From assembly GCA_019358895.1 (NCBI GenBank), contig JAHHIG010000020.1, positions 1 to 64,000 of the forward strand: DNA of 64,000 bases, read 5' to 3'. The notes under the pieces were generated by a model. That model was given only the letters and a program-made list of their open reading frames with translations, did no database searches and had not been told where the DNA came from. The DNA is from Tildeniella nuda ZEHNDER 1965/U140 (lineage in GTDB: Bacteria > Cyanobacteriota > Cyanobacteriia > Leptolyngbyales > Leptolyngbyaceae). A program made the position numbers and the translations under genes. Below, piece after piece: positions 43,435 through 52,495 of this stretch (the first letter of the stretch is position 1; each line of letters starts with the position of its first letter).

Positions 43435-45870
43435 ATGGTAGCAACACCTTCTAGGCAAGCGATTGACACCTCAATCAGTGCTTTTGGGCAAGCGCGATCG
43501 ACCGTTGAGGGCGCACCGCTCAATGCTGAAGAACTTCGTAAAACTCATGCTTACTGGCAAGCTGCCTGTTATCTGGCAGTCGGGATGATTTATCTGCGTC
43601 ACAACCCGCTGTTGACTGAACCGTTAACCGCAGAGCATGTAAAAAGTCGCCTGCTAGGTCACTGGGGATCAAGCCCTGGTCAGGCGTTCATCTGGGTACA
43701 TCTAAATCGGGTGATCAAGAAATATGATCTCGATATGATTTATTTGTCGGGTCCCGGTCACGGTGCTCCAGGTGTGCTAGGTCCGGTGTATTTGGAAGGC
43801 ACCTACTCTGAGGTTTACCCCGATAAAAGCGAAGATGCTGAAGGGTTGTTAAAGTTCTTCCGGCAGTTTTCGTTTCCTGGTGGGATTGGTAGCCACTGCA
43901 CTCCTGAGACACCGGGATCAATTCACGAGGGAGGAGAACTGGGTTACAGCCTTTCTCACGGCTATGGGTCGGTTTTTGACAATCCCGATTTGATTAGCGC
44001 TGTCGTGGTGGGTGATGGAGAATCCGAAACGGGACCCCTGGCAACGGCATGGCATTCCAACAAGTTTCTGAACCCGCTGCGAGACGGTGCTGTGCTGCCA
44101 ATCCTGCACTTAAACGGCTATAAGATTAATAACCCAACCATTTTGTCTCGTATCAGCCACGCGGATCTGGAGCATTTGTTTTTGGGCTATGGCTATCAGC
44201 CCTATTTTGTGGAAGGGTCTGATCCAGAGAGTATGCATCAAGCGATGGCAGCAACGCTCGATCGCTGTGTGGAGGATATTCTAGCCCTTCGGGAACAGGC
44301 GCGGAGCAGTGGAGAGGCGAAACTGCCGCGCTACCCCATGATTGTGCTGCGAACGCCCAAAGGTTGGACGGGTCCCGGTGATGTCGATGGGCATAAGGTA
44401 GAGGGATTCTGGCGATCGCATCAGGTACCGCTGTCAGGAATGCACAAGCATCCAGAGCACCTGAAGCTTTTGGAAGCATGGCTACGGAGCTATAAGCCTG
44501 AAACAGTGTTTGATAAGAGTGGCAAGTTGGTACCGGAGCTTAAAGCACTGGCACCGGAGGGCGATCGACGCATGAGTGCCAATCCTCACGTGAATGGTGG
44601 AGTGCTGCGGAAGGATTTACGGATGCCCGATTTTCGTCAATACGGCATGGAACTTCCCAAGCCTGCACAGATTGAAGTGGAAAACACCAAGCCTCTAGGT
44701 GTCTTTCTGCGAGATGTGATGCGACTAAATCCGACTAACTTCCGCGTCTTTGGTCCTGACGAAAATACATCTAACAAACTGCAAGCCATTTACGAAGTCA
44801 GCAAGAAGTTCTGGATTGCGGAGTATTTACCCGAAGATGCGGATGGTGGTGAACTATCGCCCGATGGTCGGGTGATGGAAATGCTGAGTGAACACACGCT
44901 AGAAGGCTGGCTGGAAGGGTATCTGCTCACTGGACGGCATGGATTCTTTTCAACCTATGAATCCTTTGTGCATGTGATTGATTCCATGTTCAACCAGCAC
45001 GCTAAATGGCTGGAGATTTGCAATCACATCGCCTGGCGATCGGATATTGCTTCACTCAACTGGTTGATCACTTCAACCGTGTGGCGGCAAGACCACAACG
45101 GCTTTACCCATCAAGATCCTGGCTTCTTGGATCTGGCGCTAAACAAAAGCCCTGATGTGGTGCGAATCTATTTACCACCCGATGTGAACTCGCTGTTGTC
45201 GGTTGCCGATCATTGCCTAAAGAGTACGAACTACGTCAATATCATCGTGTCGGACAAGCAGCTTCACTTGCAGTTTCTGAGTATGGATGCGGCGATCGAG
45301 CACTGCACCAAAGGCATTGGCATTTGGGGTTGGGCAAGCAACGATCAGGGAGAAGAACCGGATGTCGTTCTGGCAACTGCGGGCGATATTCCAACGCTAG
45401 AGGCACTGGCTGCAAGTGTGTTTTTGCGAGAGGAGTTCCCCGATCTCAAGATTCGGTTTATCAATGTGGTGGATCTATTGAAGCTACAGCCCGATACAGA
45501 ACATCCACACGGGTTAAGCGATCGCGACTTTGACTCTTTATTCACCATTGACAAGCCGATCATTTTCAACTTCCATGCGTATCCCTGGCTCATCCATCGT
45601 CTGACCTACCGACGCACCAATCATGACAATCTGCACGTGCGCGGCTACAAAGAGAAAGGCAGCATCAACACACCGTTGGAATTAGCGATTATTAATCAGA
45701 TCGATCGCTTTAGCATTGCAATGGATGTGATCGATCGCGTACCCAAACTCAAGGTAGCGGGTGCTCATGCGAAGGAGAAGTTCAAGAACGAACAGATCAG
45801 CTGCCGCAACTATGCCTATGAACACGGCGAAGATCGACCTGATACGGTGGGTTGGAGGTGGCCGTATTAA
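43435..45870 (+). CDS. xfp: Phosphoketolase (XFP)
   Basis: An 811-residue thiamine-diphosphate enzyme that splits xylulose-5-P and/or fructose-6-P with phosphate into acetyl-P and a sugar phosphate. Signatures are [57 protein letters not shown] and the ThDP motif [20 protein letters not shown]. The length is normal for the family. In cyanobacteria the enzyme gives acetyl-CoA from sugar phosphates in darkness or at high ATP. The ATG at 43435 is preferred over GTG at 43426. A hairpin terminator follows. Confidence 0.96.
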   Translation: MVATPSRQAIDTSISAFGQARSTVEGAPLNAEELRKTHAYWQAACYLAVGMIYLRHNPLLTEPLTAEHVKSRLLGHWGSSPGQAFIWVHLNRVIKKYDLDMIYLSGPGHGAPGVLGPVYLEGTYSEVYPDKSEDAEGLLKFFRQFSFPGGIGSHCTPETPGSIHEGGELGYSLSHGYGSVFDNPDLISAVVVGDGESETGPLATAWHSNKFLNPLRDGAVLPILHLNGYKINNPTILSRISHADLEHLFLGYGYQPYFVEGSDPESMHQAMAATLDRCVEDILALREQARSSGEAKLPRYPMIVLRTPKGWTGPGDVDGHKVEGFWRSHQVPLSGMHKHPEHLKLLEAWLRSYKPETVFDKSGKLVPELKALAPEGDRRMSANPHVNGGVLRKDLRMPDFRQYGMELPKPAQIEVENTKPLGVFLRDVMRLNPTNFRVFGPDENTSNKLQAIYEVSKKFWIAEYLPEDADGGELSPDGRVMEMLSEHTLEGWLEGYLLTGRHGFFSTYESFVHVIDSMFNQHAKWLEICNHIAWRSDIASLNWLITSTVWRQDHNGFTHQDPGFLDLALNKSPDVVRIYLPPDVNSLLSVADHCLKSTNYVNIIVSDKQLHLQFLSMDAAIEHCTKGIGIWGWASNDQGEEPDVVLATAGDIPTLEALAASVFLREEFPDLKIRFINVVDLLKLQPDTEHPHGLSDRDFDSLFTIDKPIIFNFHAYPWLIHRLTYRRTNHDNLHVRGYKEKGSINTPLELAIINQIDRFSIAMDVIDRVPKLKVAGAHAKEKFKNEQISCRNYAYEHGEDRPDTVGWRWPY

Positions 45871-45877
45871 GCAATTC

Positions 45878-45910
45878 AGCCCTCCGATTTCTTCAAGAAG
45901 TTGGAGGGCT
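45878..45910 (+). terminator. Hairpin downstream of xfp
   Basis: AGCCCTCC and GGAGGGCT form an 8-bp outer stem, with TTCTT/AAGAA continuing inside, followed by TTTA. It starts 8 bp after the xfp stop. Confidence 0.75.
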
Positions 45911-45947
45911 TTAGTCAACACACGCATAGTAGACCTGCATTAGCGAT

Positions 45948-46910
45948 TTAGCTCCAATTCCACATCAATGCATTGTCATCGAGTTGATCAGTCACAATGC
46001 GTCCAATCTGGTCAATTTCTGCCAGGTCTGCATCGCTGAGCTTGATCTCGCCTGCTTTAGCATTCTCAACGGCTTGCTCGGCATTACGAACTCCCACGAT
46101 CGCGTTTGCTTGCGGTTGTGCGATCAGCCATGCCAGTGCGAGGTTGCCGAGGCTGGTTTGGTAGCGATCGGCGATCGGGCGCAATTTCTCTAAAGCCATC
46201 TGAGCACGTTGATAGGTTTCGCCTTGAAACAGCTTGTTCTTCGCGCGGTTATCTTCTGGCGGAAAGGTGTGATCGGCTCCAAATTTGCCAGTCAACAGTC
46301 CTTGTGCCAAGGGCGAGTAAGCAATGATGGAAATCTTCTGTTCTACACAATACGGCACGGCATCCTTTTCGACGTAGCGCCAGAACAACGAGTAGGGCGG
46401 TTGCAGGCTATCAATACGTCCATACTGAGCGGCTTCTTCGAGCTGTGCTTGAGAAAAGTTGGAGACACCGATCGCCCGAATTTTGCCCTGTTGTTTGAGA
46501 TCGTTGAGTGCTCGCATGGTTTCTTCGATCGACACCACCTCACTTTTGAAAGAGCCGGAGGGCCAATGGATTTGGTAAAGATCGATGCGATCGGTCTTCA
46601 GATTTTGCAGGGAGGCTTCACACGCAGCAATGACCTGATCGTATTTCAGATGGTTAGAAAAAACTTTTGTCGCATAGACAACGCGATCGCGCACATCAGA
46701 CAACGCTTCAGCAACCACCCGTTCAGAATGCCCGCTACCGTAAATTTCAGCCGTATCAACCGTCGTGATCCCGGCATCAAACGCGGCTCGAATGGCTTTG
46801 ATGGTTTCAGCATCTTCAACGCCAACCCATTGGCTTTTCCCTGCCTGCCAGGTGCCTGTAATAACAGGTGTGATGTGAATGCCGGATGTACCGAGTTCTC
46901 GCTTTTCCAT
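45948..46910 (-). CDS. Aldo/keto reductase (cytosolic)
   Basis: A 320-residue NADPH-dependent reductase starting MEKRELGTSGIHITPVITGT. The AKR tetrad is present: Asp and Tyr in TTVDTAEIYGSGHSE, Lys in VYATKVF, His in LYQIHWP. The C-terminal NADPH-binding segment is AIVGVRNAEQAVENAKAGE. It belongs to the AKR11-14-like group acting on small aldehydes. No leader is present, unlike the exported paralogue at 27099. The ATG at 46910 is preferred over an upstream in-frame start at 46931. Confidence 0.92.
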   Translation of the reverse strand: MEKRELGTSGIHITPVITGTWQAGKSQWVGVEDAETIKAIRAAFDAGITTVDTAEIYGSGHSERVVAEALSDVRDRVVYATKVFSNHLKYDQVIAACEASLQNLKTDRIDLYQIHWPSGSFKSEVVSIEETMRALNDLKQQGKIRAIGVSNFSQAQLEEAAQYGRIDSLQPPYSLFWRYVEKDAVPYCVEQKISIIAYSPLAQGLLTGKFGADHTFPPEDNRAKNKLFQGETYQRAQMALEKLRPIADRYQTSLGNLALAWLIAQPQANAIVGVRNAEQAVENAKAGEIKLSDADLAEIDQIGRIVTDQLDDNALMWNWS

Positions 46911-46953
46911 AGTGCTTAATCGCCCATTCATTCTTTGAGGTTTAACGCTTAAG

Positions 46954-47072
46954 CAGCTATCAGCTATCAGCTATCAGCTATCAGCTATCAGCTATCAGCT
47001 ATCAGCTATCAGCTATCAGCTATCAGCTATTAGCTATCAGCTATCAGCTATCAGCTATCAGCTATCAGCTAT
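46954..47072 (+). repeat. CAGCTAT heptamer array, 17 units
   Basis: There are seventeen consecutive copies of CAGCTAT, with only one variant unit (TAGCTAT at 47031-47037). Complementary-type GACCGCT/GACTGCT heptamers follow to 47117. This is a cyanobacterial STRR-type microsatellite between the two minus-strand genes. Confidence 0.95.
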
Positions 47073-47150
47073 CAGCTTTTCTCTGACCGCTGAACGTTGA
47101 CTGCTGACTGCTGACCGCCAATCCCAGTATATTTATTTTTTCGTCAGCCC

Positions 47151-47942
47151 TTACAAATTCAATGCGAGTTGAAGCTGTGATTTGGCGCTGCTTTCAGGCA
47201 ATGGTACAGGACTTGCACTGACGGCTGAACAGTAACGGGCAAAGGTGCAGCGATCGCACTGTCGTCCGGGTTGTGGTTCCCAGCCGCGATCGTAGCGTAG
47301 CCGCACTGCCAGATCGCTCACCATCGTTTCAACTCGCTGTCTGTGGGCTGGCGTTGCCTCAAAGCGAATTTTTTCACCTGTACGAAGAAAGAGCAGGCTG
47401 AGATATTTCAAACTTTGCTGGTACGTTTGCTCTAGCGCCAGGTAATATAACCCAATCTGCACATCAATTTCGGTAGCGTCAGGTAGCTTTACCTCGCGGC
47501 TCGATTTGTAGTCAATCAACTCCAAGCCATCTGAGAGAAAGTCGAGGCGATCGTAGCGTCCAGTAATCAAAAACTCCAAATTTTCAACCTGCAAAAAGCC
47601 TTGAATCCTACCTTCCACCGCCAGGGGTTGCGTCAGTGCCACCTCGCTGGCGATGAAACGGTAGTAGTAGTTTTCCAGGATTTCAAATCCTTCCATGACC
47701 TGACTAGCACTCAATTCGGTAGAATGCTGCCGCCAACAGTGATGCACCCAACGTAAATCTGGCAGGGGTTGTTCATAATGCCAATCTCGATGGCATTGGG
47801 CAAGCGCCTGGTGCAGCGCAACACCTAGTGAGGCTGACCCAAAAAACTCATTCGTGGTTAGCTTTCGTTCATAGCGGAGATAGTAGGCATAGGGGCAGCG
47901 GTTGTACGCCTGAAGCTTCGTCGCTGAAATTTGGTAAGCCAT
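47151..47942 (-). CDS. PD-(D/E)XK nuclease, RecB/Cas4-like
   Basis: A 263-residue nuclease of the PDDEXK_1 group. Core motifs are GRYDRLDFL and LELIDYKSSREV (Asp and D-x-K). An N-terminal Cys (QAYNRCPYAYY) and three C-terminal Cys (GRQCDRCTFARYC) form the Fe-S cluster pattern seen in AddB and Cas4 proteins. It probably cuts or resects single-stranded DNA. No cas genes or helicase neighbours are present, so it is likely a housekeeping repair nuclease. Confidence 0.9.
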   Translation of the reverse strand: MAYQISATKLQAYNRCPYAYYLRYERKLTTNEFFGSASLGVALHQALAQCHRDWHYEQPLPDLRWVHHCWRQHSTELSASQVMEGFEILENYYYRFIASEVALTQPLAVEGRIQGFLQVENLEFLITGRYDRLDFLSDGLELIDYKSSREVKLPDATEIDVQIGLYYLALEQTYQQSLKYLSLLFLRTGEKIRFEATPAHRQRVETMVSDLAVRLRYDRGWEPQPGRQCDRCTFARYCSAVSASPVPLPESSAKSQLQLALNL

Positions 47943-48035
47943 ACTGTTCGCTTTGAATGAAAGGCACTACGAAGGTGGATTGTTTGTTACGTGTCAGCCG
48001 TCGTTCAGCACTTCTGATTTCTGACTTCTGACTTC

Positions 48036-48272
48036 TCAGTTGTTCTGCCCGATCGGACGCTTAAACAAGGCATCCAGGTAGATACGCGAGGCTTGACGAT
48101 GGTTTTGCTTTTCGGGAACAGAATCAACGCTGCGGTTTTGCAGCAGAAACAGTGACAGGGCAGCGGCAAACACCCGGTCTTGATCCCAATCAGGGCGGAT
48201 TTCGAGATAGTGCTTCAGTGAATCGTGCAGAACTTCGGGAACTTCGACTAACAGGCTAACGGTGCTATTCAT
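48036..48272 (-). CDS. DUF2811 family protein
   Basis: A 78-residue cyanobacterial protein beginning MNSTVSLLVEVPEVLHDSLK, with YLEIRPDWDQDRVFAAALSL. The family (DUF2811) is restricted to cyanobacteria and of unknown function; the first half resembles a ribbon-helix-helix-type fold of small regulators, which is only an impression. It is upstream of the nuclease gene on the same strand, and next to the DnaA-box-like array. Confidence 0.85.
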   Translation of the reverse strand: MNSTVSLLVEVPEVLHDSLKHYLEIRPDWDQDRVFAAALSLFLLQNRSVDSVPEKQNHRQASRIYLDALFKRPIGQNN

Positions 48273-48906
48273 AGAATTTTGGGTTCTCCCTTACATGGGC
48301 AGGGTGAATGGTGTACACCTGACAGCTAGCGTTTTAAGACAGCTAAACGCAGCGCAAAGCTAGACCTTGCTGATGCCACCTCTCTCTAATCAAGACAGGA
48401 TGGGCATTTGCCAGCGATTCGGTCAGCGCGCTTTCAAGCAGGTCGTCACATTGTGCAGTCGCGCTCCCCGTCTTGTCAATGCTGCGAAATGTTACGCCCA
48501 ACTTTAGACAATCAAAAGATTCACGAGAGAATCGTGGTTTGAAGCGCTTTTTTGTTACAAAATTTCATGAAGCTTGGGCATTTTCCACGCGCTGAACCCG
48601 ATCGTCCCCAATTGATCGATCGCGGCGGCAAAGACCGATTACTCCGTAGAGCCTGTGGAAAACTTTCGTAAACCTGTGGAAAACCTGTGGATTTTGTGTG
48701 GAGAAGAGATAAACAGCTTGTGGAAACAGTGTGGATTTCCTGGGGAAAAGTTAAGGCAATGATAAGAATTGCAAAAAGTGCAAAAGTTATGGCTTAACAG
48801 CTTTTTGCGGATGCTCTACAAGCAAACAGCACAACAATGCCGAAAGTGCCGAGAAATTTCTCTGCGAACTCCGCGACTCTGCGGTGTATTTTCTTCAGCG
48901 ATCGCC
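48273..48906. other. Non-coding region with DnaA-box-like array (candidate oriC)
   Basis: This is the longest gene-free stretch in this half of the window. It contains six TGTGGA[A/T/G]NN boxes in one orientation between 48654 and 48738 and a degenerate seventh at 48741-48749. An AT-rich segment (TTTTTTGTTACAAAATTTC) at 48549-48567 could serve as an unwinding element. DUF2811 and PBP2 genes flank it; dnaA and dnaN are not in the window. Confidence 0.6.
48654..48749 (-). repeat. Helically phased DnaA-box-like array
   Basis: On the + strand boxes begin at 48654 (TGTGGAAAA), 48675 (TGTGGAAAA), 48686 (TGTGGATTT), 48697 (TGTGGAGAA), 48719 (TGTGGAAAC), 48730 (TGTGGATTT) and 48741 (TGGGGAAAA). Steps are 21, 11, 11, 22, 11 and 11 bp, i.e. 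one or two helical turns. TTTTCCACA is a known DnaA-box form in cyanobacteria. Confidence 0.75.
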
Positions 48907-50676
48907 TCACTGCTTTGGGTGACTTTTAAAGTAGGTTTTGTAAATTTCATGGGCGATCGGCACTGCCGACACTGCTCCAAAACCGCCGTTCTCTACCACG
49001 ACAGCCACCGCAATTTGAGGTTTGCTCACTGGTCCAAACCCAACAAAGAGTGCGTTATCGGGCTGACCTGGAACTTCCGCTGTACCCGTTTTGCCACCCG
49101 TGAGCGGAATCGAGCCATTGTTAAGCTGGCTAGCAGTGCCTGATTGGACTACGGCAATCATTCCCGCTTTGATAATGGCGATCGTGCCAGGGTCTAAGCC
49201 AGTTGCCACGGGGTGCATTGACGGTGTGTTGCTTTCTGCCAGTTGTAGGTGGGGTTTAACGCGCTTGCCTCCATTGACAATGGCGGACACCATCACTGCC
49301 ATTTCCAGCGGCGTGACTTGCACTAACCCTTGCCCGATCGACATGCTTACAGTATCGCCACCGTACCAGGGTTCCTTGTACAGCTTTTCCTTCTCAGCAG
49401 GTGTAGGCACTGATCCCCGGCTACCACCCTCCAGACCCATATTGTCTGTCGTGCCAACCCCCAACCGTTTTGCCCACTTAGAAATCTCTTCTGGTCCCGC
49501 TGCTAGACCAACCTGGTAAAAAAAGGTGTTGCTGCTATAAGCAAACGCATCCCGAAAGCCAATCACCCCGTAGCCGCTGCCGTGTTCGTGAAACAAGTGC
49601 CCACCCAGGTTGAGCGCTGCAAAGGTCGCCAAGGTTGAATCAGGCGAAAACTTGCCCGACTGGATACCAGCCGCCGCAGTTACAACCTTAAATGTGCTGC
49701 CAGGTGGATAACCTTGCAGGGCGCGGTTCAAGAATGGCTGATTGCGGCTCTGTAGCTGTTTCCAGTCGGCTGGCGAAATGCGGCGTGTAAAGAGGTTGGG
49801 ATCAAACGTGGGTCCGCTTGCCAGTGCCAACACTTCACCTGTTCTTACATCCAGTACCACAACGGCTCCACGGCGTTTTGCCAGTGCTTTTTCAGCCGTC
49901 TTCTGTAGTTCCAAATCAAGGGTGAGCTGCATTGGCGCACCAGATTGTGATGGCTTCATGCCAAGCGACTTGACGACCTGTCCCGCCGCGTTGACTTCGA
50001 GCAGTTGTCCGCCCCAAACCCCTTGAAGCGTAGTGTTGGCAATGCGCTCAAGCCCCATCTGACCCACTAGCATACCCATTGGGTAAGCAGGATTTTGCTT
50101 CAAATCCTCTGCTGTTGCCTCACGGATATAGCCCAGTACATGAGCCGCCAGATCAGCATTTGGATAGTAGCGGTTTGACTCGCCACGGATTTCTAACCCT
50201 GCAAACTGATTGTGCTTCTCAGCCAACGCTACAAAGGCAGGAAGGGTTAAATCACGACTGATGCGAACGGGGGTTGGAGAGCGATATCCCACTTGCTCTA
50301 ACTTAGCGAGAATTTCCTCACGCGGTAGGTTGAGGATCTGTCCCAGTTTGGTTGCGGTCTCTGACCACTGAGCTTTGGATTGTTCTCTCGGTGAGAGATA
50401 CACCGATCGCGCCAGCCGATTAGCAGCCATCAGCTTACCGTTGCGATCGAGAATGTTGCCTCGATCAGACGGCGAGGGGACTAGCGAAATCCGATTTTTA
50501 TCAACGAGATGGCGGTGATACTCGCCCTGAACAAGCTGTAGCTGGATCAGACGCAAAAGGCAACCGCTGATCAAGCCTGTGAGCAGCAGCAGCAGCATGA
50601 CCGATCGCTGCGATCGCTGTGTCAGCGCCAGGTGAATCCGGCGGCTTTTTGAATTGAGGGAAAGACCATTAGCCAT
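48907..50676 (-). CDS. mrdA: Penicillin-binding protein 2 (elongasome transpeptidase)
   Basis: A 589-residue class B PBP that cross-links peptidoglycan with RodA during elongation. A single N-terminal membrane helix (VMLLLLLTGLISGCLLRLI) is followed by the pedestal domain (SDRGNILDRNG) and the transpeptidase domain. Its motifs are SxxK (PPGSTFKVVTA), SxN (AYSSNTFFY) and KTG (TGGKTGTAEVPG). The ATG at 50676 (MANGLSLNSK) is chosen because the 42 codons upstream are not family-like. Confidence 0.94.
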   Translation of the reverse strand: MANGLSLNSKSRRIHLALTQRSQRSVMLLLLLTGLISGCLLRLIQLQLVQGEYHRHLVDKNRISLVPSPSDRGNILDRNGKLMAANRLARSVYLSPREQSKAQWSETATKLGQILNLPREEILAKLEQVGYRSPTPVRISRDLTLPAFVALAEKHNQFAGLEIRGESNRYYPNADLAAHVLGYIREATAEDLKQNPAYPMGMLVGQMGLERIANTTLQGVWGGQLLEVNAAGQVVKSLGMKPSQSGAPMQLTLDLELQKTAEKALAKRRGAVVVLDVRTGEVLALASGPTFDPNLFTRRISPADWKQLQSRNQPFLNRALQGYPPGSTFKVVTAAAGIQSGKFSPDSTLATFAALNLGGHLFHEHGSGYGVIGFRDAFAYSSNTFFYQVGLAAGPEEISKWAKRLGVGTTDNMGLEGGSRGSVPTPAEKEKLYKEPWYGGDTVSMSIGQGLVQVTPLEMAVMVSAIVNGGKRVKPHLQLAESNTPSMHPVATGLDPGTIAIIKAGMIAVVQSGTASQLNNGSIPLTGGKTGTAEVPGQPDNALFVGFGPVSKPQIAVAVVVENGGFGAVSAVPIAHEIYKTYFKSHPKQ

Positions 50677-51297
50677 GGCTAAGAACGCCCAATGGTAGAA
50701 GCATAGTGGTGATGACCTTAAACACAATCTTAAACACAGTAGAGTTGAACACAGTGAAACAGCCAGACTCCTCAGTAGACGAACCGACCGCTTAGCAGGC
50801 ACCCGTCAAGCCAAAAATAAGCTGTCATCAGTACTAGCAATCAACTGTTCGTCTGTATACTCTTGCTAGATTCTCTTACTAACTCAACATACCCGCAATG
50901 TTTATATGAATTTCGCATAATTTTTCATCAGTCCACCCTTTCATGTGACCAAGCCTTGAATCGATGTAACGGTCAATGCTGCTAGTCTCATGCTGATAAA
51001 AACTGTGCCGATCTTAACAGATGAATCTAGTTAGAAGACGCACAGACGTATCTTTGCCAAGCATGTCTCATCCCGATTGAGATAACCCTTAGGACTTCCG
51101 TACAAGGGGTTTAGATCACCGTCTGCTGATGAAAACTTAGCCATCAAAGCCTGCGCCCTTGTAGAAGTCGGGTGGCTGTGCATCAGTTCAAACCCTGAAA
51201 CATTTGTGGTGTGATGAAGCAGCGATCGCGCCAATAGTCAGCAAGCCGCTTTTGCCAAATCTAGCTGGTTCAAACCGATCTGCCTTCACTGTTTAAC
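50677..51297. other. Gene-free region with a possible M48 peptidase scrap
   Basis: There is no intact gene in 621 bp. On the minus strand at 51031-51234 a frame reads HTTNVSGFELMHSHPTSTRA, which resembles the C-terminal part of M48-type metallopeptidases. It has no HExxH motif, so if real it is only a fragment. Confidence 0.35.
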
Positions 51298-52458
51298 TTA
51301 ACGATAAGTAGCATTGAAGCGAATCTGCAATATTGACAGATCGTCGTCCAAAACTGCTTTAGCGTTCAGCGTGTGAACGTGATTCAGAATATAGTCTAAG
51401 CCTAATTGCTCGATCGCGGTTCGATCGTCAACCAGCAAAGCGGCAAAAGCCTCAAAACTCCAAAGACTATCTTCTCGAAAAAAATCATAAACGCCATCAC
51501 TAAAAATATAAAGAAGGCTAGATGCATCAATGTCGTACCGTTGATCAAAAAAGCGCGCATCGGGTAACAAACCAATTGGCATACCCGTCGTTTTCAGTAG
51601 TGTTGTTTGAATGCCTTTGTCAACAGTGTCTTGCAGCAAGATAGCGGGTGGATGTCCTGCGCTTGAGTAAATAAGTTGCTGTTTTGCCTGATTATACACA
51701 CCATACCAGATCGTAAAGTATTTATCGTTTTGGCTATCCATTTGAAAGGCTTCGTTGAGAGCGGTTAGAACATGGCTGGGCTGATAGAAATTGACCCCAT
51801 CCATAGACTGCGATCGAAGCATATTTAGCACCGAAATTGATGGCAGCGCTGCGCCTAAACCATGCCCAGAAACGTCCAATAAGTAGATCGCTAAATAGTC
51901 AGGGTCAAGCCAGTAATAATCAAAGCAATCGCCGCCAAGGTGCTGGGAAGGCAAAAAGCGTGAATCAATGGTAACGCTGCCGCTGAGCGGTTTTGGCAAC
52001 AGCGATCGCACATATTCTGCTGCTTCGTGAAACTCTGACTCTAGCAACTGTTTTTGAGCCTTCAAGTCTTGACTCGCTTGATACAGTCTTAAGCCTGCGC
52101 GGACGCGTGCTTTCAATTCAGTCAGTTCAAATGGTTTCGTCAGAATGTCGTCAGCACCATTATCTAAACCACGCACCCGATCTTCGATCGCGCCACGCGA
52201 GGTAAGCAAGATAAAGAAAGCAGTTGATAAGTTTGGGTCAGCTTTAATCTGACGGCATACATCTAAGCCATCCATTAGCGGCATCAGCCAATCGCAAATA
52301 ATCAAGGCTGGCTGGATGATTTGTGCTTGCTGAATACCCTCTAGCCCGTTACTAGCCACAGTAACCTCGTAGCCCTGATCGTGCAGTACTTTCTTTAGGA
52401 CAATCTGAATCGTCCGATCATCATCAATGACTAAAACTTGAGGTATAGAAGAAAACAT
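51298..52458 (-). CDS. Response regulator with PP2C (RsbU-type) phosphatase domain
   Basis: A 386-residue protein. The receiver domain (about 5-125) has the phospho-Asp in LIICDWLMPLMDGLD and Lys in ILTKPFELTEL. A coiled linker (QASQDLKAQKQLLESEFHEA) leads to a PP2C_SIG/RsbU phosphatase domain (QHLGGDCFDYYWLD, LLDVSGHGLGAALPS, IFSDGVYDFFRED). The acidic residues that bind metal are present. It probably dephosphorylates an anti-sigma antagonist in a partner-switching pathway. It begins 38 bp after the hybrid photoreceptor-kinase gene, so the kinase is its likely input. Confidence 0.93.
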   Translation of the reverse strand: MFSSIPQVLVIDDDRTIQIVLKKVLHDQGYEVTVASNGLEGIQQAQIIQPALIICDWLMPLMDGLDVCRQIKADPNLSTAFFILLTSRGAIEDRVRGLDNGADDILTKPFELTELKARVRAGLRLYQASQDLKAQKQLLESEFHEAAEYVRSLLPKPLSGSVTIDSRFLPSQHLGGDCFDYYWLDPDYLAIYLLDVSGHGLGAALPSISVLNMLRSQSMDGVNFYQPSHVLTALNEAFQMDSQNDKYFTIWYGVYNQAKQQLIYSSAGHPPAILLQDTVDKGIQTTLLKTTGMPIGLLPDARFFDQRYDIDASSLLYIFSDGVYDFFREDSLWSFEAFAALLVDDRTAIEQLGLDYILNHVHTLNAKAVLDDDLSILQIRFNATYR

Positions 52459-52495
52459 GATCTGTAATGCATAGCTAAAGAGGCTCAATGGGTGG

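Noticed and set aside
46954-47120. Tandem repeat considered as a CRISPR array.
   Set aside because: The period is 7 bp with no unique spacers and no cas genes nearby.
51031-51234. Minus-strand ORF of 67 residues with a peptidase-like tail, considered as a real gene.
   Set aside because: It uses a TTG start after a stop, has no catalytic HExxH motif and no ribosome site; it is noted only as a possible gene scrap.
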